Of a stretch of 64,000 nucleotides of DNA, positions 53,645-64,000 are shown one piece after another (position 1 is the stretch's first letter; every line of letters starts with the position of its first letter). The notes beneath the pieces are model-generated. The model ran no database searches. It was not told the DNA's origin and saw only the letters and a list, made by a program, of their open reading frames with translations. Where the stretch lies: assembly GCA_022829145.1 (NCBI GenBank), contig CM040758.1, positions 14,468,628 to 14,532,627 on the forward strand, read 5' to 3'. The position numbers and the translations under genes were made by a program. This stretch comes from Albula goreensis (lineage: Eukaryota; Chordata; Actinopteri; Albuliformes; Albulidae).

Positions 53645-56600
53645 CTAAGGTGCTGCTGGAACCTGTTATAGGAAAGCAGATATTTTAGAGACAAGGCAGA
53701 AATATGAGCTGTGAGAAAGCAGCAGATTGTCTGAATGAGTATTGATGTGGAGGTGACAGAGCTTACGTTGAGGCCTGCCTGGGCAGGCTGGGCTGGCTGC
53801 TGAGGCTGGGCTGGCTCCTGCGGTAGCTGCTGCTGCACTCCAAAGCTGGGGAACATCTATAAAGAACACATGACACTTTTTACACTGTACACTGAGCACA
53901 CAGTATGGCCAATCCCATATTTGAGTGAGTATTTCCCCAAACTGAATGAGAATCAACATTTTTAGATGATGCAGAATGTCCATAGTTGCAGAGCAGATAT
54001 TGAGATTATTAACGAAGGCATTTCTTACATTGTTGTTCTGTTGAGGGCCTGTTGGTGGCAAGAATCCATAGGGGAAGAGCTACAAAACAGGCAAAGATAA
54101 GCATAAATTGTGCCATACAATGAATTTTCGAGGTGTCTAATCTTTAACTGACATTAATGTTTTTTTTTTTAAATAACATTAACAGTAACATAGAATACAG
54201 TCTGTCTCACATTTGGGATCTGATGAGGCAGCTGGGGAACATTTGGGATCGTGGGAATCATCTGCAAAATAACACATCAATTATTAAACGCATGATCTCA
54301 AATCGAAATATATTTAACTATTAAAAATAAAATATGTTTACTGCATTTACCTGCTGCTGCTGAGCCAGATCATATGGGTAGAACTAAAGCAATAAAAATA
54401 AAATTAGATTTCATTCCACAAATATTTATTAGAATGAAAAAAGGCTGTTACCTAAAAGAAGTACAGCATGATAAAGTATAAAAGTTACCAATTCTGTAAA
54501 ACAAGTATGTAATGAATGTAATTTAACACAGCTATCATAAAGCATTACTTGCATTGCTTATAAATTCAGAAAAAAACTAATTGGTATAAAAACAAAAACA
54601 GCATTTTGGGGAAATCAATAGCGCCACAGGCAAATAGGCTATAAAACCCTTCCTGCAATTAAACAGTTAAAACAAAACGAAGAATGAGAAATAAAAATCA
54701 AAGGAAGACTCACAATTTCCATGCTATGTCTTCCAGGAGCCTTTGGGATCTTATATTTGATAAACGCTTGTGACGGAAACCCCTGTCAGATAAAAAATAA
54801 AATTATTGATGCTATTATTCATGCCGATTAACTTTTCACTCAAGATAATCAAGAATACACCTCAACTAAATGAGTCTTTTAATTAAAAGTGTCTTTCAGT
54901 TTTAGTCAAATGTAAGTGGGGCAGAGTTCAAAGTAGCCTTTGGGTCACTTACTTGTCCAGTCTGCTGCCCCCCTGTGGCCTGAGAGGGAAACCTTGGAGG
55001 AAACACCTGTAAAAACAGGTTCGAGTCAATTTCACATAATTAAAAATCATACTTAAGTTCCTGTCCATTATTCAGTTACCAATACAGTTGACCATCCCAC
55101 ATCAGGGGGTTAGGGGCTAGCATAATATTTATTTACATTAATATTACACACATATTTTATGCATTTATGACTTACTAAAATTTTTTAAGTTTCCTTTCCT
55201 ATTCGCCAGCTACGCATGTCTTCTGCGTGCTATGCGATTTTCCCTCACAAGGACGCAAAGCTCCCAAAAAATTTGCATTTAATTGTGTGTTGACGAACCA
55301 CAAACAATGTAATATGTGATGTGAAAAGCCGTAATGCGGGAGGGTCACCTGTATTTTTGCACTTCACTGCATAAATACTTTGAAAGTATTGGCTGACATT
55401 TATCTGACCCAACTCTGCCTAAAAGAGTGCACCCTTCTTTTTTTTTAAAAAAATATTTAAGTATGCAATGAAAATACAATTATTCATTATTCTCTTCATG
55501 AATTATTCATACAACAGAACACATAGGTTAAATATGTGTTAAAAACTTTTAAATACCAGCTTATAGCTGAAACATGAAGGTAGTGTAAGCCAGAGGTCAA
55601 CCAAGGCAACGCTACACTATTTAGCATTCTGTTTGATGTAATGATCAGTGAAAGAAAGTGATGATGACACGTACAATCTCCATGCTGATGGGGGCTGCCA
55701 TTCCTGGCTGCGGCACCACTTGAGCTGGTGCAGCAAAATTGCTGCTTCTCTGAAAAACAAAATGCACAATCTATGAAACAGCACCCACCATCTAACGTTT
55801 AGCTAAAGCACAAAGGCAGGCTCTAGTGGGAATGCCTTCAATAAGATGGGAACAAGGGGGAAATCATTGTAAATATAAGCACCCATGCAGCCATTTTAAT
55901 CTAGAAATGTATTTTTTTTTATTCTGACTGATCCACATGCTCATTATTTTTAATTTTATGCACAGTGAAGAATGTAAATATGACAGCATATCAGCATGTA
56001 TTTTTTACTTTGTCAGAACTCTCTCAGTCCATGGACATGAAAAGTGTTCCTCTTCATGTCAGCTGTGTTTACTCTTTTTGCTCTCAGTCCTCTGCAGACA
56101 TAAGCTAAATCTATCATTGAATCATTTTTCTTCACTGTATGTCCCTTCCCATGTAACTGTTTAGAATATGTTACTTCACAATGGTGTGCTTGTCAGGGTG
56201 AGGTATTCTACTAAACCCATGTCATATATTACTCTGCAGTTTATTGCATTTACCTGTGGAGGCTGGCCTGGTTGCCGTGGAGGCCCAATCTGGGGCAGGT
56301 AGTCATACAGGGAAGTCATCTATAAACAGTTTCTCTGTCAGTCACCTCACACCCAGTTACAGCACAAGCTTACTGTTTTAGTATGTTATGACTGATCTGA
56401 TAATAAGACAAGACTGAATAGAGAGCTAATTCAAATATAATAATTGCATGTTATTGTAACCACTATTAAAATACAGAAGTAACAAAGTTAGTCTGCATAT
56501 ACATAGATGTTTAAAACACTGCCATACCCTGATCTTTGTACAATTATTATAAGTACTATTATATGTACAAACGAGTGTGAATGTGTGTGTCTTCACAACA

Positions 56601-56667
56601 ATTTAAAACTTACTGGTGCAGCACATATTGTACTGGCAAAACACAAGCATGCGATCACAGTCTTCAT
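53645..56667 (-). CDS. SCPP-B: P/Q-rich secretory calcium-binding phosphoprotein, ODAM-like
   Basis: A predicted secreted protein of tooth, scale or epithelial matrix. Ten coding exons on the minus strand: 56667-56614, 56319-56254, 55749-55675, 55006-54953, 54782-54714, 54383-54351, 54261-54211, 54079-54029, 53856-53767 and 53662-53645 (stop). All introns are phase 0, giving 186 residues. The signal peptide MKTVIACLCFASTICAAP is one exon. The mature protein is rich in Pro and Gln (PPRQPGQPPQ, QEPAQPQQPAQPAQ). The fifth and sixth exons join as KIPKAPGRHSMEI plus FYPYDLAQQQQ. This carries a Ser-X-Glu kinase site and recalls a conserved segment of odontogenic ameloblast-associated protein. SCPP-C has the same junction. 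The last coding exon holds only five codons before TAG and the 3' UTR continues through introns, both typical of SCPP genes. ODAM or SCPP9 identity is possible but unproven. Confidence 0.82.
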
Positions 56668-57019
56668 TACTGAAGAAAATTCTGTAAAATGAAAATAAAT
56701 GTTGCATGTAAATATATTGACAACACATGATTTATCTGATTTTATCCAATTTTATCAGAAATGACACATTCATTCTTTTAGGATACAATAACTATATTTA
56801 AAACTCTGTATATGTTATATGATAATTATATCATGAGATTGCTCAATTTTTGTATCTGTAATTGCATTGATACCTGTCTGACAGTCACTGAGCTATGCAG
56901 GAAATAACTTTTACAGCTCAGAAAATTTTGTCCTCTATGTACATTTAAAAGTGGAAAAAGCTTATCAAACCAGCTGGACAAAGAAAGAGAAGTTTGCCTG
57001 AAAATGAAAACCTTTTCAC

Positions 57020-57127
57020 CTTGCTTGACACCGAGAAGCACAGGGTCTTGATGAATGTAGAGCAGGTCTGAGTTGAAGTATCGGAGGGGACACTTTTAAA
57101 CAGTTTGGGTTTGAGAAATCAGCCAAT
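57020..57127 (-). promoter_or_regulatory. Promoter and non-coding exon 1 of SCPP-B
   Basis: On the minus strand an inverted CCAAT box (GATTGGCT, about 57121-57128) is followed by TTTAAAAG (about 57093-57100). An untranslated exon then ends at a donor (AGCAAG followed by GTGAAA, boundary 57020). The signal-peptide exon is about 350 bases further on. Confidence 0.55.
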
Positions 57128-57758
57128 CAGAGCCTGTCTACTTGCTGTGCCATCACCAGACAGGAAAGTGAATTGTTTTGTCCAGAGATTTGGAAAATGA
57201 CCCCATGGTAAGGCATGTAATCTCTTTAACTGTAGGTTACTTCTGATTGCACAGTCTGCAGTTCTGCATATCATACCGTTGTGCAGGTTTCTACAAATCT
57301 AAATGCTTACAAAGTACATTTGAGGCATTTGTCCATGTAATGGACAACTCCACAGATGTGAATATCTCTCTGTGTAATGCTATTGTTTTATTGTCTTTTC
57401 TTTAATCCATCTTTCCTGGGATCTATTGCCATTGGAAAAAATCACACCATTGCTGTCATATTGTGCTTTGTGTGAGTATGTGTGAATACATAAGTAAACA
57501 TACTCACACATGCATGTTTTCATATATCTGTGTGTATGCTTGATGTTGTAATCCAAGACTTATATGTACTGTAGATTTATACCTTTAATTCACAGCTTTA
57601 TTATTTAGTCATTTTTATCTGTGTCAAGAGGGGATAAGCAAGATATGCTTTACTTTTAACTATTTTAGTAATACTGACGTGGAAAAGAAAAACAGATAAT
57701 GACATTGCTTTTCTAAGTAATATTAAATGAACAAAATCAGAGAATGTATTTAAAATGG

Positions 57759-57764
57759 TTTATT
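57759..57764 (-). terminator. Polyadenylation signal of SCPP-C
   Basis: AATAAA on the minus strand, some 220 bases after a strong acceptor (TTTTTCCCTCAG, exon from 57982). That exon is a likely untranslated last exon. Confidence 0.55.
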
Positions 57765-58112
57765 TATAACAGAAGCAGAGTAAATAGCTGTTGTTTGGCT
57801 CCTCAGAACATTCTGCATTCAAATAATAGCACCAATTACTTATACATCTATATAAGCACAAGTTATGCATACAGTATTCTAGAGCAAAGGTAAACACTGC
57901 ATTCCTGTATTTACTAAACTAAAATCAGCATAGCATTCATGTTTTAGTTTCACAATATGATTTCGCCAATGCTGTAGTTTTCCTGAGGGAAAAAGTGAAA
58001 AATCCATATTAGTTATGTTTCATATACTGGAAATGTCCTGTAATTACTAGCTAAGACATATCATGCAGATAAATTCCACCATGTTAAAAATGAATAGATA
58101 CAGGGGCTTACA

Positions 58113-58115
<3 letters not shown>

Positions 58116-58154
<39 letters not shown>
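58116..58154. repeat. (CA)n microsatellite
   Basis: About 19 CA units in the last intron of SCPP-C. Confidence 0.97.
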
Positions 58155-58158
<4 letters not shown>

Positions 58159-58350
58159 AGTTGTTTATAAATAGTTTTTTTTGTTTGTTTTTTATGTGTA
58201 TTGCATAAAATAACATAGTAATTTTCACTTCTTTCATTCTTGTTCTAGAGATACACAGACATAAGTATGTCTAGCACATTCAATGTTGTGGCTGAGCACC
58301 GCTAATGAAAAAGTGCATTCTCACCGGGACCGGAGAGCCGACAGACAGAC

Positions 58351-60907
58351 TCAGTCATCCTCTGTGTCGTCATCGTCTCCATTGGGTGGGGCCGCCTGTG
58401 ATGACACAGATACCGGTGATGAGGGGTTATGAGCCTAACGCACCCGGTAACCCTCTCCCCTTCAGAAATCTCTACAGCAAGAAGCTACATGCAGGCGGAG
58501 ATGCGTCTGGGATGGTAAAATGCATATTCTAGTTTGTACAACTGTTAATTAAAAAACAGGCTACTTTTCCTATTATCAGTAACATACCTGTGATGTCTGA
58601 GGAGATCTTAACATGTTATTGATTAAATTGTTACAGCTGCAGAATTTGTGCAACAGATGATAAATGTTTTTTTTTTTCATAATGCAGTATTACCATATGA
58701 AATGCAACTCATTTTTAAATATTTTTTTCATACCTTTTACAAAAGTATATAGCTTCATTTTTTAGCAGAAACAATGAGAGAAAATGTCTCCTCAGAAGAA
58801 AACACTTGTGTGCTGTTTACACTAAAAATAAATATGTGCATTCCAAGTTAGAAAAGGAAAGGGGTCATACAGCAGCCACTGGGGCCACAGGAGCAGCAGG
58901 GGCCAAGGGGGCTACAGGTTCAAAGCCAAAGGGATACAGCTGCGAAAGGAGAGAATTAAAACTTAATTAGAAATGTTTCTTATTATAGGAGACATACAGT
59001 ACAAATGAATGACTGCTGCACACTATTATTTATAACTAACATTACGACAGAAAACTGCCTTCAGCCATGTAGCTGAAGCTATCCTGCTGTGGCTGGGAAG
59101 CATGTGTGCAGGAATAGCTAAGGTGAAATGCTGTGCTCAGGGGAAGATCACAAGCCTAAAAAGGGTTATAAGAACAGATTCTACATGACTGTACTCGTGA
59201 TCAGATCGCTCCCTGCACAGTGAAAGGCAGCACTCACAATCTCGATGCTCTCTCTGCCGGGAGCCTGGGGGATCTCATGCTTGATGAACCCTCTGGCTGG
59301 AAGCACCTGGGGCGAAAGTGAGGCCATCAATCACATGGATACCAGCAACACCTGACCCCGGAACAGTCCTATCCACCCCACTGCCATATTGTAATTACCG
59401 TTCCCATGGGAAAGGATTTACCCAGAAACGCTGAGTAGGCTGACTATCCATCCGACTAATGAATAATGACTTCATATGAAATATTTACAACTAGGAGAGA
59501 TGGGAAAGCAATGGACCTGTGGCCTTCCAGGGCTAAACCTGCCCAGCCTTGGGCAAAAGCAAGTTCAGACCGTGTGATGCACAATTCCACCGATTCTACA
59601 GCCATTCTCCCTCTGGCTGCACATCCCCAAGCCCAAGGGATGCTATGAATGTAAGCATGATGAGATGCCTATTCCTTTACAGATTTGTAGGAATTTATTT
59701 TAATGCATCTCCATACCTGCGCAGCCAATTGCCATCCATATCTAACATGCGCATCATTTGAATTAGAAATACAGTTTTCAGGAATGTATTTTCATGTGAT
59801 TCAGCCCTCACATAGCAATACATTGTGATGTAGTAACAGGCATATAATTGTTAAAGGCATTTGGGCATCTCACTCAAATAATCAGCTTAGCGACTAATTA
59901 GCAAGAAATGGGTGAATGACTGAATAAAAACATGAGCATAATGCATCAGCTAAGGGAATGCATTCTGTTAAGTTCTGATGTTTTGCACTTGTGCTCTACT
60001 GTCTAATTATTTTGATCTGCCAGAGTTGCAAATGTCTTGTAATTTTTTTAACCTCATTAAAAAGTGTGTAGGTCTGGACCTGTCATAAATATTTGATCTT
60101 AGTTATGTTTGCAATCAAATTCAGTTTTACAATTGAATTATAAACAAAGGACATGTTTGTTTGTTTTATATACTGATGAGTATCTAATGTAATTCTGTTC
60201 ATATGTCTATATTTCATCCCTGAAACAATAACAAAACAGTAAAGAGCTTTAAAAGAGTAAAGCATCTTGTACATCTACTTTAAGACCCTGTATTCATGCA
60301 AATGACACCTGAATCTCCCAGTACTTTATTTTTCAATGTGCTGATTAGAATACATGCTTTATTAATGACTTACCGGGGCAGCTGGTGGCTGAGCTCCAAG
60401 AGCAAGAAGCTGCAGAGTGTGTGAGACAAAATTATGAATGCCAGTCATGCATGGAATCCCAGACATCAAGAGGTCAAAGGTCAATCAGGCTACTCACGAT
60501 CTCCAGCTCAGCAGGCTTCAGGGCTGCTGGCCTGGCAGCAGAGACCGGCTGGGCTTGCTGCAAAGAAAACACACCAGTGAGAGGGCAGTACAGGGTTTCT
60601 GACTGCTGCTGTATGTCACCTTCCCTACGCTGACTTACAACCATCTTTAAAGATTAAGAGGGAGGAATCAATATGTATGCAGACTCACTTGAGGAATAAG
60701 GACTGGTTTTAAGTCCAATTCAACCAGCTGCAGCCTCTGTAAGGATAAGAATTTGCAGTCAGCTCACTCGTTAATGAATTCATCTGTTGTATACACTATG
60801 TACTACATGTATTATGTACTATATTAATACAAACAGAAAAAGGACAGACTTACTGGGGCCCCTAGAGCTGAGCCAATGATGCACACAAGCAGGAGAGTGG
60901 CTTTCAT
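58351..60907 (-). CDS. SCPP-C: short secretory calcium-binding phosphoprotein with acidic tail, paralogue of SCPP-B
   Basis: A predicted secreted matrix protein. Seven coding exons on the minus strand: 60907-60854, 60736-60689, 60557-60498, 60409-60374, 59306-59238, 58939-58871 and 58395-58351 (stop TGA). All introns are phase 0, giving 126 residues. The signal peptide is MKATLLLVCIIGSALGAP. The fifth and sixth exons read FIKHEIPQAPGRESIEI then LYPFGFEP, matching SCPP-B exon for exon and keeping its Ser-X-Glu site. The sixth exon continues as a Pro/Ala/Val run and needs donor GTATGA at 58870. If that donor were not used, translation would stop one codon later. The last exon ends GDDDDTEDD, a strongly acidic, potentially calcium-binding tail. 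A donor at 58324 and an untranslated last exon at 57982 follow. SCPP-C ends about 0.7 kb before SCPP-B begins, fitting tandem duplication. Orthology is not assigned. Confidence 0.8.
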
Positions 60908-61145
60908 TCTCCCCAAATATGCTGTGAACATTTAATCCAGTTATTATTATCAGTTTGCATTGTGTTTGTATTAGTATTATTATAGCAACAACTATAACTA
61001 AAATATTTAAGATGCATTATGGTAATACTTTTTTCCTCAATTACTGTGCAATGCTCAAAAATAAACTCTAAAAAATAACTCTAGATTTGACCTTTCCTCT
61101 TACAATGCACACTCACTGTGAGCCAGATATCAGATGGTCTTTTAC

Positions 61146-61235
61146 CTTCAGCAGTGCGTGTCATATCACAGCAGGATAGTCAGGCTATAGTGCAGTACGG
61201 CGTGCAGACTGAGGAATGGTCCTCATCTTTTTATC
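61146..61235 (-). promoter_or_regulatory. Promoter and non-coding exon 1 of SCPP-C
   Basis: A TATA-like GATAAAAAG (about 61226-61234) precedes an untranslated exon that ends at a donor (GCTGAAG followed by GTAAAAG, boundary 61146). The signal-peptide exon follows about 240 bases later. This arrangement repeats that of SCPP-A and SCPP-B. Confidence 0.55.
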
Positions 61236-64000
61236 CTTTCAGCTATAAAGGATTTCAATGGGCTGAACAACTGGTGGAGAGCCAAGTGGCAAAAAATAAT
61301 TTCAACGTGACAATATGTCTATCTTTGATCCCAAATAAACAAGTTGTGGCTTTGATCGAAATTCCAGCATTTAATATAAAACATTTGATTGGCTAGTTGT
61401 TTATTGTATGAAAAATTCCACACCCTCTGCCTTGGCAACACTATAAAGGTGTACGTTCCACATGTGTTTTTTTTTTTTTTTATAAAAGCCTGACTTGCAG
61501 CTATCTGCACTGCTGATATACATAGTAGTTCTCTGTACATACCTCAATAGTAAAAGCACTACTTCTTTTAGTTTTGATTGTAATAACTTTTGTCTCTGTG
61601 TCGTCTCTGTTTTCTAGACGTACTGGTTGCTTATTGCATTTTGATGTCATTGGATAAGACTATCTGTTAAATATTCAAAGGTTTACTTATGTTGTAAATT
61701 GTAGAACTAGTAGGAAAAATACACTCTCACATTTGTTCAGTGATTTTATGCCACATTTATAATACTGGGTGTTGCAGCATGTGTAAAATAGTTTTGGGAA
61801 GCATAATTTTATAGTTAAACCATTTAGCTTTACATCCAAAATATTCATATGTTTTCTGATTTCAGTGTTCTGACTTCAATCATTGGGCAACCATAAACCT
61901 ACAAGATGTGATATATAGCTGAGAAATGTCAGGATGAAGCAGGTGGGCCTTTAAATGTAATATAAATGGATTATAAACAACACAAATGTTTTACTAACAA
62001 AACATATTGTATGTATAGGAGAACTGAAATCTGAATAGCAAAAGCATAAAGGGGAATCAAAATATGGTATCTCACCCAAAGGACCTCTGTCATCAGTTCT
62101 CTGATTAAGTTAATTATATATTACATGTATATATTTTTGAATACCTTAATTAGTTTGAAAGCCAAGTGTTTTTATTTTATTTTATTTCATTTTTAATCTA
62201 CCCACATCTCCAAGTAACAGCATGATTAAGGAACGCCTTAGAGGAAGGAAGTGGCCAGCAAAGGAAACCTGTGGTGTAAAGTGTAGACTGCGGATACCTA
62301 AGAGGTTATTAAAAGCTGTGAAGTACTCCACCTGCAATTGTAATTTGGTTTATTTGTTTCAAAGAAAGAATCCTTGGAACAACACAGAAACAAAACCAGC
62401 ATTAATGCTGTGTGCAATTCATCACATTTCCTGTTCCCAAGGAATGATATGATTAACAGCTGTGGACAGGGACATATTACATACTTCAGTAGCATACATT
62501 GTTAGTTATATGTTCATAACAATGCATGGTAATTAGCTAAAATATATATCTCAATATATTGTTAGCATTTTGTATATGGCACAATATAGTGATATATTTG
62601 ATAAACTGAAGTATATGTTACTGTGGGAGGACACTGAGGCATGACATTACAGAGACAGATGAATCCTCGGAGAGACGTCCTTTGGTGTGAAAGAGTGAAC
62701 ATCTGGAGGTAATGTCCTCAACACCAGATTTAATATTCACGGTTAGCCTGCTGTTGTTGTTTTGTCTGCTGTCTCTCTGCTGTTACACTATGCAGGTGTT
62801 TGCAATCATCCCATTAGCACATGCTCATTGTGCTTGAGTGCTACAACACTCTGAGTGCTCAAATCTGATTTGGGTCACTAATCAAAGTGAGGACAGCAGG
62901 TTACAAAGTATTTAAAAAACATTATATTCTTCTGAGGTTATCCAGCTCTGCAAGCTGAGACAAATCACAAACACAGGAAGAGCAGACTGAAGGCAATGAA
63001 AATTTACATTCTGCACTCTAAACATGCCTACACACTCACTAACCTGCACAATCCTTGGCTGTAGACACACATCACTAAAAGCTGGCATAGTTTCACCACA
63101 CAGGGGGTTCATTTTGCTTAAAGTATCTTAAAGTAACTGGAAAGTAATTTGAATAATTGCTTTCAGATTTAGGCACTTAGCAGCTCTTATACAGAGCAAC
63201 TTGCATAGTTTTACATTTGTAAACACTATCCATTTCATACAGCTGGGTATTTACTGAAGCTGTATTTGGGTTAAGTGCTATGCTCAATGTGGGTGGTGAT
63301 CACACCCACCTCCGTGGAGTTAAGAGGGTTAGCTCCTTAGGCATCGATGCTTTTAGAAATTGCCGTGCTAAATCAACAAGGTCATCAAGATTTGTTTTAT
63401 TTGGCAGACAGGGCGACCAGAAAATGATGATACCGCTTTCATGAGGACTCACCAGGAAAGGAGACTATAGAGCATATGGCGTTCCAGGGTGAAATGCCTC
63501 CTTTCAGTGGTGCTAGCGAACTGTAATGCTTTCTTTCATGTGGTCTTGAACATTATACCTTCCCTCCTGCCTGACCAGCATCCTTTTCATTATTATTTGG
63601 ACTGATCAAATAATATAACCTACATTATTTGTCTCAAACTGTTGGAATAACTGTTGTCAACCTTATGAGATAAGCATAATTAACTGAAAAAGGCTACATT
63701 TTACCAAAACATGCCAAAACACCACTGAGTGTCTGCTGTTGATTATCATTCATTTCTTACAGACAGCAAAATTTTGGATTAAACTGTAAACATCACAATG
63801 TCTGTATTTTGTTTACAGAACGCATTTTATTTGCATGTTTTTTTTTAAGTAAAGGCTTGCATAATCTTTGTTGCCATTGGAGAGAATTTGTGAGGTTTTA
63901 GAAAGATGATTCATAATTTTGTGTATAAAAGATGAAAATCTTATGCCATAATGTGTTCATTATTTTAACACTTTTGGGACATTTGAAATTAAAATGGCAT
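61236..64000. other. Region upstream of SCPP-C
   Basis: No coding exon is supported. It is AT-rich, with a T17 run near 61466-61482 and an antisense SINE at 63170-63345. Further SCPP genes could begin beyond the right edge. Confidence 0.5.
63170..63345 (-). mobile_element. tRNA-derived SINE fragment, antisense
   Basis: It reads from TTAGCAGCTCTTATACAGAG through CATACAGCTGGGTATTTACTG to a part resembling a tRNA-like head (GTTAAGAGGGTTAGCTCC). This is the reverse complement of a common teleost V-SINE type. The tRNA head is degraded. Confidence 0.65.

Noticed and set aside
63400..63520. Exon-like block on the minus strand ending in a GTGAGT donor
   Set aside because: No open frame with recognisable content and no partner exon. 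A lone donor is not enough.

Overview
The window looks like nuclear DNA from a ray-finned fish, almost certainly a teleost. It is AT-rich, with long CA/TG microsatellites, V-SINE-like tRNA-derived SINEs with TGTAA tails, and vertebrate genes split into many small GT-AG exons. Every gene I can support is on the minus strand, so transcription runs from right to left.

Layout from left to right. (1) 1-23505: the 5' three exons of a tachykinin (neurokinin) receptor gene, best match tacr3. Exon 1 is at 23138-23505, exon 2 at 17266-17454 and exon 3 at 16787-16937. The last two coding exons were not found and probably lie beyond the left edge, which makes 1-16786 intronic. This intron holds an AT-rich hairpin next to an A35 run, a SINE and a Harbinger-like non-autonomous element. 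(2) 23506-39464: a gene desert with several microsatellites, an hAT-like fragment and a diverged direct duplication of about 270 bp. (3) 39779-43987: a full eight-exon model of the rod cyclic-nucleotide-gated channel alpha subunit, cnga1 (784 codons, seven coding exons), with a likely non-coding first exon near 45.3 kb. Its C-terminus carries an unusual Glu/Lys repeat tail of about 120 residues. (4) 47.2-61.2 kb: three tandem genes of the secretory calcium-binding phosphoprotein (SCPP) family, P/Q-rich type, built from exons of only 24-90 nt plus one larger last exon. I assembled them from splice signals, phase and peptide signatures. Each has an 18-codon signal-peptide exon beginning MK and ending in Pro, phase-0 introns, and Ser-X-Glu sites for the secretory kinase FAM20C. 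SCPP-B and SCPP-C share a diagnostic exon junction and are paralogues. They recall ODAM, but I do not assign orthology.

The SCPP cluster is the most interesting content. Such genes control mineral and organic matrix in teeth, scales and enameloid, evolve very fast, and are easily missed by automated annotation because their exons are tiny. The receptor and channel are neural and photoreceptor signalling genes and appear to be neighbours by linkage only. No prokaryotic system, CRISPR array, rRNA or tRNA gene was found.
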